Source: Cardinalis cardinalis (Eukaryota; Chordata; Aves; Passeriformes; Cardinalidae). Taken from it: 64,000 nt of DNA. This document shows, in pieces, positions 49,101 through 61,720 of the stretch (positions are counted from its first letter, which is position 1; each line of letters opens with the position of its first letter). The notes beneath the pieces were generated by a model. The model was not told the origin of the DNA. It searched no databases and saw nothing but the letters and a program-made list of their open reading frames with translations. The stretch lies in contig JACDOX010000171.1 in the NCBI GenBank assembly GCA_014549065.1, forward strand, positions 1,060,363-1,124,362, given 5' to 3'. Both the position numbers and the translations under genes were made by a program.

Positions 49101-52100
49101 CATATGTTGCTTTCACCAATAAAATCTGTAGACTCTAGAAAACTGGCTCTCAAGTTGCCTGGAGAAAGCCATAAGCAGCAGCAGGAATGTTCAAGGGCTG
49201 GATGGCAAAGAAACCTCTGGCAGCTCTGCAAAATTGCTGCTCGGATGGTGAAACTCTTGAGAAGAGGTAGTGGAAGGGCAACTGGGAAGAATGGATGAGA
49301 TCAATATTTTGTACTTGGATTTTTGCGTGTTAAATTGGTGAATGCTGCATCAGCACAGACAGGTTTCATAACACTATTATAGTAGAAAAAAAGCATTTTT
49401 TAATGCTGTAAAGGTCAGAGCTAAAATGAAGATGNCTAAATGAAGGTAAAGACACTGGTGAACCAGTACAGTGGAATCCTTACAGGTAGTGCAGAGAAGA
49501 AGATGAGAAATCAGAGGATCCTGATGAAAATTAGTTAAAGGCTGCTAAAACAGAAATCCCAGTGTCAGGTTGCAGTGGTGTGGTAGGGATTCCATAGGCT
49601 GATTCAATTAACTTTGCTCTGCTTAAGCTCACCAGGAATGTGCTCAGACACATGACTGAAGATTCAGTGTGTGTAGCTTGCACCAACAGCAAATGGAATT
49701 TTGAACATTTGGCTTAAATAAGGCAGTGTGTCATTTGCTTCCCAAAGCACTCTAATCTGCTTTAAAACACAGATGGGTCATCTCAATACAAACTTGAAAT
49801 GTCCTGTTCATGGCAAAATAATTTAACTCTGAGAAAAGATATCTCCATCTCGTGTACGTTCATTTGTCTAATTGTTCCAACTGTGGCACAGAGCTCCTCT
49901 TTTCCAGGATCTGAGCTGCATACAGAAGTCAATGGGAACACTGCTTTCAGCTTGGCAGGGGCTGTAAGCAGCACTGACAGAGATTATTGCTCTTGCTACA
50001 CTGTAAATTTGGACAAGCTAGCTAAACAGTGCAGTCCTTTAAGTGGATGGTTGTGAAAGGTTTTTAAATCTTGTCTATTGTCNATTAATGACTTTTCCCT
50101 GTTTGTTTTTTCTTGTTGATCCAGTTGGTTTGATGCAAATGCAGTGAAACCATCTGGGAATACAAAAAAGTATCAGAAAATAACTTTCAGAACACTTAAA
50201 AAGGACTCTCTAAGACTTCAGCTAGATATAAAGGGCTCTTCTGGTAGCATTTATTTTTTAAAAAAAGGGACTTGTTGATTATTACTGTGCCTGGATTCAG
50301 CAGAGTGTAATTTATTCCTTTCTCTAACAACTGGCAATTAGACACAAAAGATGAAATGCATCCCACTGAAGTGAAGGGCAAACTCCCACTGTCTTTGGTG
50401 GGACCAGGAATTCACACAAAGTGTTCATGGAGAAATACTTTGAACACAATGTTATAAGCTATGCTTTGTGGTAGTAAAGAGCTTTTATAAAGCTCACAGC
50501 TCCAGATATTCATGTGGTGCATTTGCATGGTCTTTGCTGCACTGCTCTTTCCCCAACTACTAAAGGGCACGTACAACTTGTAGTAAAAGGGGAGTTGATG
50601 GCTCTGTGTACATATTTCTTTCAGGCAACAGGTACTCCAGGTACCAGCCTGTGTCTGGTGTAAAGTGGAGGATATACCCCTCTGGTAAGAAAGGAAAATC
50701 TCCTCTCAACCTGTATTTCTTTTTGCTGGGCCAAGGGAAGGCTTAGAATAGGCTCAGTCAGGTTTCTGCTCCAGCATTAGTCACTAGGATTAACTGTCAC
50801 TGGGACCACCTTAACCAGGAGGGGCAGTGACTCCATGGATCCAGACTGGTACCTCCCCCACCCCAGATAGTCACTCACCTCCCAGCATGACAAGTTACTC
50901 TGACAGCCACTTAAAAAGGCAACTCCCCAGCCACATCACTTCTTGCTTGCTGGGGCTTCATCCAGAAAAGAACAATTGGCCTCATTAGTAAACTGAAAAA
51001 ATGTCTGGAAACAAAAAAACAAAATTGGGATGAGAGGGAGGAAGAGAGTACCTGAGGCAATTATTATTTTGGTTCCAACTCTGCTTTGTTAGCAAAGAGT
51101 GTCATAGAACTCCACCATGCTTGCCTGCTGCAGGGGCTGCNAGGGGGTTTTCAGCCATCAAGGTCTCATGAGCAGGGAAGGAAGACAAAAGAACTCACTA
51201 GAAGAAAATAAATCACGGTTGAGGCAGAGCAGAGAAACCACTGCTGCTAGAACCTGGGAGCTCTGGGGATCTCTTGGCTGGTCACTCACAGAGATGTTGC
51301 TCATTATGGAAGTAGAGTTAGCCAGTAAAGAGAAAAAGAAATGTTTAGCAGCAACAAAGTTGAACACACTCATTTCACTCCAGAGTTGTACTGTAGCCTC
51401 CTTCTCAAGGAAGAAAAGAGAGTGATGAATGCAAAACCTGCCTGTACAGATCCCCTCCTGAGGGGCACTGATGGATGCCCTGCANAGGGAAGGTGCTCAC
51501 ATCTCTAAGCAGTGATCTTTTCCAGTGTGGTGTAGTTCCAGCAGCTGAAACTCCCACAAGAACAGCTTCTGCTGGATCTCACCAAATAAGCAAGATTGCT
51601 TTCCCCAGCCAGCCACAAAACTATGTTTGACAATGTGCTTTGCATGAACAAAGGAGGGTCCAAAATGGGAGAAACTACAGCTTTCTGTTGATGCTTCTCC
51701 TAGGGGGATCTTTCCTCTCCAGTTCAAATGACTTGGAAGTCCTTTCTTTGCTCCATCTGACAGAGTGAAATGAAACCCCATAGAGGTAAGAATGAGTGTG
51801 TGGGGCTGTTCCTGGACACCACACACCCCATATCATACCTGCATGCAGGTGAAGGGATGTTGGTCGTGGGACAGAANGACAGAATCCCTTCTCCCCCTGG
51901 TATGTGTTGCGTGCCTTGTTGATTCTTAAAGAAATTCAGGTTTAATATTCATTCACTCTACAGCTGCATGTGGGCTGTGGTGGCATGAAGGTTCAGGTTC
52001 TGTGGCTTTTGGCTTTTTTGACTTGTAATTAACTTTTTTTTTCTACGAAGATTGACTTGAAGAGNTTCTTCTGGCAGAAGCCAGAGGGTCACTGAACACA

Positions 52101-55100
52101 CACTGCAGCTTTTTGTGTTTAAAGGTAGATTTGCTTCATGAAACCCACTTAAAGAAGTCGCCATTTAGAGAGGAGCATTAACAAAGGATTTTTGTGTTTC
52201 CAAATCATGCCCTATACAGTGAACACTGTGGNTGTTTAAGAGATTTCCTGTAGGGTAAGGGTAGGATACATGTGCTGGCTGAATGGCAGGTACCCACCAG
52301 AGCTGCTCTATCTCTCCCCATCTGAGCTGAACAGGGGAGAGAAAATAGAGCAAAAGGCTCATGGACCAAGATAAGGGCAATAATTGGGAGAGATAACAGG
52401 CAAAACATCCAGTAGACAATGCTAAAGAGCAGAATGATTATGGGGAGTTGTGGGTGTTCTAATTGTGGTGGAGGGATGAGCTGTATGTTGCTTGCCCACT
52501 TTCATTCTGTGTTACATCATTTTGATTTTGGTGTAGGAAATTCTGTTTTGTTGATTCGAGTGAAGATTGTGGATGAATGTGGATTTCAGTGGTAATTCTN
52601 AAAATTTTACAGAGGTGAGGGGTGGAATGTGTTGGGTCTGTGTGTTTTTGTGATGGGGGGCTACAAGAGTGGCTTCTGCCACAAGGGAGGGTTGGGGGAA
52701 GGTGACTTTATGATCTCATTTTTTTTCTCAATATACTACTCTGATTTGATTGATAATAAATTACATTAATTTTTCCTCAGGTTGAGGTCCTGATGGTAAT
52801 TGCTGTGTGATCTCCCTGTCATTGTGTCAGCCCAGGAGCCTTTAGTTGTGTTTTCTCCCCCCGGGCAACTGAGGAGGGGAGTGACAGTGTGGCTTTAGTG
52901 GGCACCCAGGGTCCAGACAGAGTCAACCCCCAAAGACAATAACAGATTTTTCATTTAGTATAATATTAAAAGCTTACACTATGGTTGTACAGAGCTGAAA
53001 AATGTGTTTTTGTGATATAGTCAAGGGANTAAACCAGGGAGAAAATACATTTTCATCTAGCAAGACTTGAAATATGCATCCACTTCAGGTTTTGTTAATA
53101 ATGTTCTTAATTTGCAATGTGTCATAGGAGGGCAGCATTAGTTATTATAATGCTGTATTTATGATGTTATCAGTAGCAGAGCTGCAATACAGTTTCCACC
53201 ACAGAGCAGAACTCAGATTACTGGGGATTTAACATGGAAGTTCAATAACAATAATTTAATATGCACTATGTACAATCAGAATGATAGTTTTTTCCTTTCA
53301 GCAGGAAATAATCGTGTTGGATCATTAAACCCTGCTCTCCTACCCTGTTCCCTATTTAGAAAATAATTACACACAGAGGTTCATATCATTCTGTGTATCA
53401 TTCTAAGCAGTTACATTGGCTTTAGTGTTGTGACACTGATTTATCTCAGGAAAGCATGGAGCCCAGCTGTCAAAGACACTATCTTTATGTGGCCATAAAA
53501 GTCATGGAAGAAATCATATCAGCATATCAAAGGTATTAACTGTATTTTAATACATTTTGGCAAAAATGGAAACTGGAGGATTGCAGGTAAAATGTATTTA
53601 CTTCTTGGTCTTTGACTTCTAACTTCTAGTTCAGTGCAAACTNTCAGAGATCAAAATGTCACTGATTTCTGGGTCTTTTTCTGAGTGAATTTATTGCTCC
53701 TGATATGTGCTAAATTAACAGCCTGGAGACTGAAGCCNTTTAATCTGGGTGAATTTCAAGGTTCCCACACAGAGCCTGATTGTTTCCATTTTTGGGAAAG
53801 GATTCTGTCTGTCCCTTGTACAGTCCCAGGCTTGCTGATGATGCTCAANAAATAATCATAAATAACAAGAAAGTCTGACAGGATCTGTGCAGCTGTCTGG
53901 GACAGGNCTTGGGGGATGAGACCCTCCCAGTGCTGCTGCACCTCTCCTGGCTGCTCACCCTGCACATTCTGCCCATGGACACCAGAGCAGCTGCTGGCCC
54001 CTGCCTGGCTCTATCAGAACTCTGCATCCGGCTCCCTTTTTCTTTTCTCTGAAAGANTTGGGAATCTCCACCTTAAAGGAAGGAAGGAGTGGCTTTTGGC
54101 CTGCTGCTAAAAACAATTTTCAATCATCCTTTCTGGGGTCAGGCAGCTTATTCTACACCTGAAGCTGGATGGTTTTTGATCACAGAGCTGCCACCACAGG
54201 TACTTGTCCAAATACTTGCTATGAACTAAAGAAAGAAGGAATTGGAAAGTGGAAAATTTCTCAAGCTCAGTATGACATAACAAATTGGAGCTGTTAGGGA
54301 TCAGGAAAGTTTCCCACTTAGTTTCCACACAGACTTAAGGATCAGCCCTGGGCTGGTTGGTGAGCCAGGGTAAAAGCCTCAGGGAATGCTCTGCTCCTGT
54401 GAGGCGTCAGCCCAAATGTTGATACCTGGTGTCACCATAGGATGGTAGCACCTTGCAGGAAACACACACATCTTGCAGGATTGGTCTGCTGAGTGTTTCC
54501 CCACCCAGCAAATTCTCTGGGTGTAGTCAGTGAGTAGAGCAACCATTTTCAAGTGCCTTATAGAGGGGATTAATGTTGGCATTGGGCTGAGCTGTATGGC
54601 TTTGCTTTTAATACTAAAGTCAGGATGTGGGAGAAATGTGGAAAAGCTGAGCCAGGGTTTTGCCCTTTGAAGACAGGGAAAGGTCTGTGCAATAAGCTAC
54701 CCTTTATACCAGGCTAAAAAGAAATCATTCTTTCTCATTGTTGTCAAATTGGCCCAAAGTATCCCTGTGAATACATCTAGCTGTTTCCAGTTGCCTATAA
54801 CTGAGTTACATATTGAATATTTGAGTTCTTTATAAACACAAGATGAAATTATCATGATTTTCCAGAAGGCTCACAATGCAGTATAAACANTTCAACTGAA
54901 GTTGAATTGTTTGAATTAATAATCTCTGATACACTGTAAAGATTATTTCCTTGTCTGAAGCTCTAAAATGCCACAGTATCTGCCTTCACAGGAGCAATCC
55001 TTTCCTGGCTCACGGGCACTTCCTATGGGAAGGCAAAGGGCTGTTTCCCACAGCATCCAGTATTCAGTGTCTGCTGCTTCTGGGGATGGTGATTCGTGAC

Positions 55101-57205
55101 AGTTGTTGGTATCTGTGGGTATCTTATTTATCAATGGCCAGAAAAAGAGACATTACATTTTCAAGTCCATTAGCAGGACTTGGGCTCGTGTGCTGAACTG
55201 ATTGACACTGCTGCATTATTAGAGTTGGTGTTCTTCAGGTAAAATAGGGGAGATTTTTTTTTATTAATTTCAGTTACATCTCCACCTGCAAAGAATTGCC
55301 CTGTTTCTCTATTATTAATGAAGCTCCAGATTACTTTTTTCTCATTTTCTCCCCTCTGTTCCCTCAGCCTCCCACCCATTGCCCTGCCAGCTCAGCATAC
55401 TTTTGATTAACAGGAAAAGATTTTATCTGTCTCTNATGTTAAGCTGGTCTGTCTCTTTGCCCTTGTGGGAATCTTGTGGGAATGAAAAAATCCAGTGGCA
55501 TTAAAGAAGGAACCATGAAGACTCCTAATGTCATCCTGTTCAGCATTCCCCTTCTTAGTAAAACAAGCTTTAATATTCAGGACATTGAATAAGCTGTAGG
55601 AAGTGCCAAATTCTTGCTTGTATACTTGTTGCATTGCCAAAGTCTCTTTGGCTCTCCAGCAGGGATGCANAATAGTAGAAATGAGTAAAGTGAAATGCCA
55701 GATCCAGCTCTGATCAAACTCTGGAGGAGTTTTTATTTAGATTTGAACTTTCTCACACCCATTGCTATGCAGTAGTGGCTGGTGCTTGGTGGCTTGCCAC
55801 AGCCTGAATATCATATATTGAAATGTCTTTAGCTTTAGAGGATTACCTGGGAAAAAAAGTCTTTGCAGTTGTAATGNTTTAGAAGGTCTGCTTCAACTCC
55901 ATCTTCCCTCACCCCTCCTCCCTCTCCTTTTAACACCTGCATGTGAATATAATAAAGTGCAGATTGAAGCTGGCCATTTACAGAGAAGGAAGAGCCCTGG
56001 CGTGGTAATTGAGATGTTACTGCCTGCCTCCATGGCACATATTAGCTGAATAAAACATGCAGTCAATAAAGTGAAACAAAACAATAAAACTAAGCCCTTT
56101 GGTGCTCTATTATAGGGTGTTATGCAACATAGAAACCTGCAGCCATAAAACTGAGAATGAGAGAAACCTTACACTTTCAAGAACAAAGGCATCCAAGCAT
56201 CAAGTTGGAAACAGCACTAAACTTCCACTCTCTCTGCACCTGGAAGCAGTTAGTTTTAAAAGCCATACTGGTTTATACTGTTCTCTTCCAATTTAAATAG
56301 GGCCTTCATGTGTTCTTGCTAGATGCTTACACAGAAACATGGTTTTAATTAAGGCATGCATTGATCCAAGTCCAAAAGATACATTTATTTCAGAAGATAA
56401 ATTTGTTAGCCATAGGCATAAAGAGCTGGTGTTCTGACTGAGATGATTCCAGCCTTGGGAACGATGTTCTGTTTCCTTTCTAAGTGTGTAGTGTGCCATG
56501 CAGCTCTGGTTTGNATGACATCAATCAAATATACTCTATCCTTAAGCCGTTTGGCATAGTTAGTTNTGAGAAATAAAGGCAAGCTGAAAGAAAATTAAGA
56601 TGTATAAGCATGGGAGGACAGATGTTTTCAGCTGTCAGATTTCACTAGCATTTATCAGTAATTTATATGGGATACTTAGCTATGGAAAATAAATCCTGAT
56701 GAATAATTTATTGAAATATATGAGCAGTAAATTGCCCAGATACAGTAGCAAGTTTTCTGAATGTCTTTGTAGGTATTTATAGATTAAAGATATTTTTTCA
56801 ACACTTCTTGGGGTGTAAATGAGAAACCTCTCAGGGACATGGTGTATTTCTCATCAGATGGGCATAACTTGCTCCCTGGTCCTAAAAGTCAAAATATGTG
56901 TAATATTCTTCACAGCTCTTAGTTTGTTAAAATTTATTCCCCATAAATATTGTCCCGTGTGTATTCCTGAAACTTCTGGGGGCTTATGGAAGCATAAAAT
57001 AAAAAATGTTGTGCAAATCAAAAAGATTGTTTATGACCACCTCTTCACAGTGGTAAGTAATTAAAATGTTTATATAATTTATGTAGTTAATGTAACCATT
57101 TGAAAGGAGAAGCTGCAAAANTGTTATGTAGAAAATTAGCAAGAGAAATTTGGAAAAATTATGTTTTCTGCCTTACTTTCTCTGTCTTCATCTGTTAGAT
57201 AAAAT
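43116..57205. other. Intergenic, no recognised gene
   Basis: About 14 kb of unique sequence with moderate G/C in 43100-45100 and A/T-rich afterwards. ORFs such as 43330-43833 (167 codons, minus) hold N and no known motif. Three AATAAA hexamers occur within 40 bases at 56049, 56065 and 56083, without evidence of a transcript. No transposon or structural RNA recognised. Confidence 0.5.
45301..45332. promoter_or_regulatory. Two overlapping palindromes with forkhead-type GTAAACA core
   Basis: ATGTTTGTAAACAT (45301-45314) is a palindrome with a two-base centre and contains GTAAACA, the forkhead-factor core. It overlaps ACATGCAGGT-AA-ACCTGCATGT (45311-45332), a perfect 10-base inverted repeat with a two-base centre that contains a second GTAAAC. 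Such a dyad could bind dimeric factors; function is inference. Confidence 0.4.
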
Positions 57206-57234
57206 TTTCTCTAATATGTAACATATTAGAGAAA
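57206..57234. repeat. Perfect 14-bp inverted repeat with one-base spacer
   Basis: Left arm TTTCTCTAATATGT (57206-57219), centre A (57220), right arm ACATATTAGAGAAA (57221-57234). There is no mismatch in 14 pairs. It could extrude as a small cruciform; it is too short for a microRNA hairpin. Confidence 0.9.
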
Positions 57235-60200
57235 TATATTAGTTATGAGTTAGATGCTCAGAGTGGTGCACCATTTGCTGACAAATGCTCTGGGAAACTC
57301 TGGCCTTTTTCCATGAACTCCTTAGGCTTGAAACAATTTTAGGCAAATCTATTCTTGACTATCCTCATTCACAGGAAAGGCCCCATCTGAGTGCTGACCA
57401 CTTTCATGCTTGATGTTTTTTATGTGCCTGGTTTAGTGCTGGGGCACATGACAGATGTGACACCAGTGAACTTTGGACGTGGCACCAAAAGCAGGTTCAA
57501 ACGCTCGCTGGCCCTGGGTCATTACTATGCCATCTGCTTTCCATGGATAGACCTTATTGTACCCTTTAGAGGGACTTGACTGCATGATCAGAAGTGCTGC
57601 TTGGTGGCATATATCTCCTCTTTGATTGTACTGTACTGAGCTAAAGAAAAGATTTTACATTTTGCATAGTATCCTTTTCACTTTATTACTGCTCGGATTA
57701 TGACTGCACCTCGTTATCTGCACCCCTTCTTAGCGTGAAGTTAAATAGTCAATGTTGCTTTGTAGTTCTTGCTCTGTATAAAACTACTGGATGCTTTGTG
57801 TCTCCTAAATTTGTGGAGTTTGAGCAGTTCAGCACCAAGATTTTAGCCATGAAACACTGAAGAGGTAAATGAACCTCTGGGTATCTTTTCACAGCTATCT
57901 ATGAATGCATCTGTCAGAGATAAATGCTTGAACCCAAAACATTGAGTTGGTGTGTGTAATATTGATTAAGCCCATGACGTGACAGTTTTTCATGTCCATT
58001 ACCTTGCTGGTTCATTTGATATTTTGGTTTTATATTTTGAAGGACACTAAAGAAAAACTAAGCTTCTGTTTAGGAGATATTTTCCGTATTGTCCCATTAT
58101 TGAAATCCTTACAGCTTTTTTATGTTCAAGTGACTCTTCATGTTCTTTTCTCCCTGAAAATTATTCTTTCAATTAGTATAGATACAAATACAGTACATAC
58201 ATTGTACATTCATGTTCACCATTGAACATGCAGTTAGCCAGTGAGTATGTAAATGAAGGTTACAGAAGGTGAACTAAAGGATACTATGTAAAATCAAATA
58301 ATTTGAATAATTTTCCAAGATTTATTTTTAAGATCTCAACAGCACACAATTTACTGAATATTACAGAAGGATTTTATAGACTAAGTAATGGTTGTTTGTG
58401 TACTTAAGTGCCAGCATGCAGATTTACTGTGGTGAACGACAGCATTTCTTCCTTAGAGAAAAATACAGCCTTGGTCAACATCCTCCAGTAAAATAAGCAT
58501 TTTTAAAGAACTGAAGTTACNGTATAATTTGTAGTTATCATTTTAAGCACTGAATTTTCAGACCATTTCCCTCTGTTTTCTCACTGGTGAGGAATGCCCA
58601 AGGACTGTAATATCAGCATGTCTCCTATTACAAAGTTAAACTCCAGAAACATTTAACAAGGTGAAAGTTCTAAAATTAGCCCATTTTTTCAGCTCACACA
58701 TCACACANGTGTGGGAGAACGTGTACAGTATATTCTACACTTTCTTTCCTCATTACAAATCAAAACACTCTAACCTAGCATGCAAAACATGCGTTGCCTA
58801 TTTTCATTAAGTCAAGAGACCTATTAATTCCAGATGTAAGCCATTCCACTTATCCTTCTTAAAGCTGGAAAGGGCATTTTCCTCTGCCCGTGTTCTTCCA
58901 CATTTCCTGGCTGCACAGGGCACCCCTGAAGCTTTGCTGCTTCAGTTGTGCAGCCTGTGCAGAGGAAAGGCAGGGCTGTGTGTGAGGAGCTCAGAGAGTT
59001 CAAAGCTTTTACCTTACTCCAACACGCTCTCAAGATATTTGGTTAATATCTCTCCCTACTTCAAATACACTCCCTGAGTGGTGATAGCCCACCCTGGGGC
59101 TAAAATCCCCTCTTTGTCAGTGACTTTTCAAGACATACATGACAGTTGTAACAAGCCTAAGAAAACGAGAGGTTACTATTGCTGGATGGTACTGGGTCTG
59201 TGTTACAGCTAGAAAACATTTAGAGGTTCACAAATGGGGAAGGGTAGAGAACCACTGGCTCAGATGATTTATTTTGGAAGTTAGGATCAGCTTAATCCTT
59301 TTGTGTGTTTGTGGATCTAGCTAATTTCTGTGCTTGATGATGGCTTTTTGCAGCTTTTTACCAGGTCTGTGGGTTGGAATGTCTTTGTGAGTTAAGATAA
59401 TTTCCCAGGAATTTTAGCTACAGCTAAAACAGTTTAGGGTGTAGGAGATTTGTAGTAGTAACTAACAAAAATGACCACACTGCTTTGTGCATTGATTTTT
59501 AATTTTTGTCACAATTAATTTAAAAGTTTTTTTCAAGCATTGATGTGGTGGAAGCAATGATCCTTTAGTCAGTTAAGTGTGGGTATATTTGAATAACTGA
59601 ATGTCAACTGACAGTAAATTTATCTGTGGTAAAATGTCCATGGAAGAAGATTCTAGTCATAGTCCTCGTGACTCACGGAAGAGAGAATGCTGGTCTTTTG
59701 TGAAATGGGCACTGGGTGTGCCTTGGCAGCCCTCAGAAAAACTCCCTAACTCTGCTGGTACCTGACTGAGCAGCAGTGCACACTGAATATATGGCTGCTG
59801 CTGCTGCTGAAATTTTATACCTGTGTCGATGTGCACAANAGGAAAAAATTGATTTTGATGCTAACATTAAAAAAGGGACACAGAATTGTGAATATATGGA
59901 TAAACTCATAAACAGCTGGTCTTGGGTATAAATTTTTACAGGAGGATTTTTCAGGTCAGGGATTGCTGCTTTGATGTGTGTTGTGAGGAGCACTAAGGGG
60001 TGCAATCTGTGCCTGGGGCTGCGAGTGCCATGGTAAGAAAACAACTGCTGAATTGCCCTTGCTGCTGCTAGGCTTGTGATATATCTGAGTATATAAATGT
60101 TTATAAAAATTATTTGCTCCATATCTTTGCTTTCCTTATGTTTCAGGAGAGTACTTACATGAGACAGAGAAGTGGGCTTGTGAACAGCCAAGTGGAATAA

Positions 60201-61319
60201 AATTGTCACTGTGCTGCTTGGCAGGCTTTGCAGTTAAAGTGTCGTGTAAATTTTCCCCCTCTTTTTCTTTAAATAAGAATTTTTAAAGTGTGTTTAAGGT
60301 ATAAGTCAAGTTGAAAATTATTGNTTTTGTCAGAAACATGTTGGAAAATAGAAAATTAGAGACTGATGAGTCACATGATTCTTTGGTACAGACCCTGAGT
60401 ATGAAGTTGGGAATGGACTTCTGCCACTGCAGCTAAGAAGTCCTTTGAATTTTTTTTAAGTGTTGCATTTGGCACACTGAGGTAAAACTAATAGAGGAAA
60501 ACAGTTTTTTTCAAGTCTACTGTATACATAGTTTGGAGATAGTAATCTACAAATATTTCCAGTAAGAACTTCAGTTGTGTTGCTGTGGGCCTCATAAAAA
60601 GTGAGGATTTTATCACATTTTCCAGCTATCTGTTCTCCAGTGGACCTTAGATGCAAAGACTGGGAAAAAACCATCTCTCTTCAAAAGTCATTTCTTGCCA
60701 TTGAAGCACTGAGTGTTAATAAATTAAAACAAAAATTCTTTATAGAATTTATGATTTGATTGCTTTCAAAGGTGGAGTGTGGTGCTTGCAATAGGACTTT
60801 TTATTTTTTTTAACTTGCATGGCTTGCAATGAAAAGAGGCATCATGTTACTCACATATAAAAGGAGATGGGAAATAACAGCGCTAACATTTTCCCCTGTG
60901 TTACTGCAATAGTGTAAATTGGGAAAATCCAAGCTGTTGTTCATTAGGAGCCTTTCTTGCTACAGGCTGTCACTGAACATTCCCATCCAGTGGTGCCTGT
61001 GAACACTGGGATTAAAAATAACCAGTGGGGAAACAATAGGATGAGAAGGAGATGGAGGGTGATGAAGATGTCTTGGGAGCAAATTCCATCTGCATGGTGC
61101 TCTCAAAGAGCTGTGCACTACATACAGTGTATTAGCATGTTAAAGTGCCCTGGAGAGGAGCCTTAAAGCAGGAAACTGGCTTGCTGATAGCTACATGAAC
61201 TGGATAAAGGTTTGGAGGGTCCAAGCACTGTGCCCCTGCACAGCTGGTGTTGGATGCCAGTGCTCAGAAATCTTCATGCTACTTTTGAGCAACAAGCGAG
61301 TCTCTACTTTGAATATGAA
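57235..61319. other. Intergenic, no recognised gene
   Basis: Unique A/T-rich sequence. A slightly CpG-enriched unique stretch near 57465-57515 may be worth aligning. A 158-codon minus-strand ORF at 59733-60209 has an N and no recognisable domain. A short GCT/CTG run sits near 59790. Confidence 0.5.
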
Positions 61320-61720
61320 TGAGTGAAGTCAACTGCCCCTTAATTTATACACATTGCCAGAGACTGTCCCAGGGTTTGGAATTAAATACTCCAGCACAAA
61401 TCTCTTTAAACCTCTCCTAAATAAGAAATTATGCTAAAGCTCTTTAGTAAGGAGGTTCTCCCCCCTGTTGAAATAAAAATCAATTATGTTTGCTCTGCTG
61501 TGAACAATGTCGTTCCCTAGCCTTGCTTTCTAATTGGGTAATGCCTTAATGACCTGCTGGGAGGCTGTGATGCATTGCTTTGGACCCTCTCTGCAGGCTC
61601 TTAGGCTACCAGTCAGATGTCAATGAAGCTTGGCTCAATAGGGGTTCTTTTTCTAAAATTCCATTATTCATCAGGGTTTATGCACTAAAATGATCACAAA
61701 ATAAAACCTTCGCATCAAGC
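61320..61720. promoter_or_regulatory. Candidate conserved non-coding block
   Basis: A unique, repeat-free stretch with words such as TTAATTTATA, CAATTATG, TCTAATTGGG and CATTATTCATCAGGG, typical of homeodomain-rich enhancers. No coding frame. Presented as a candidate on motif content and sequence complexity only. Confidence 0.25.

Noticed and set aside
59733..60209. 158-codon minus-strand ORF
   Set aside because: Low-complexity Ala run from a CTG/GCT stretch, an N, and no recognisable domain.
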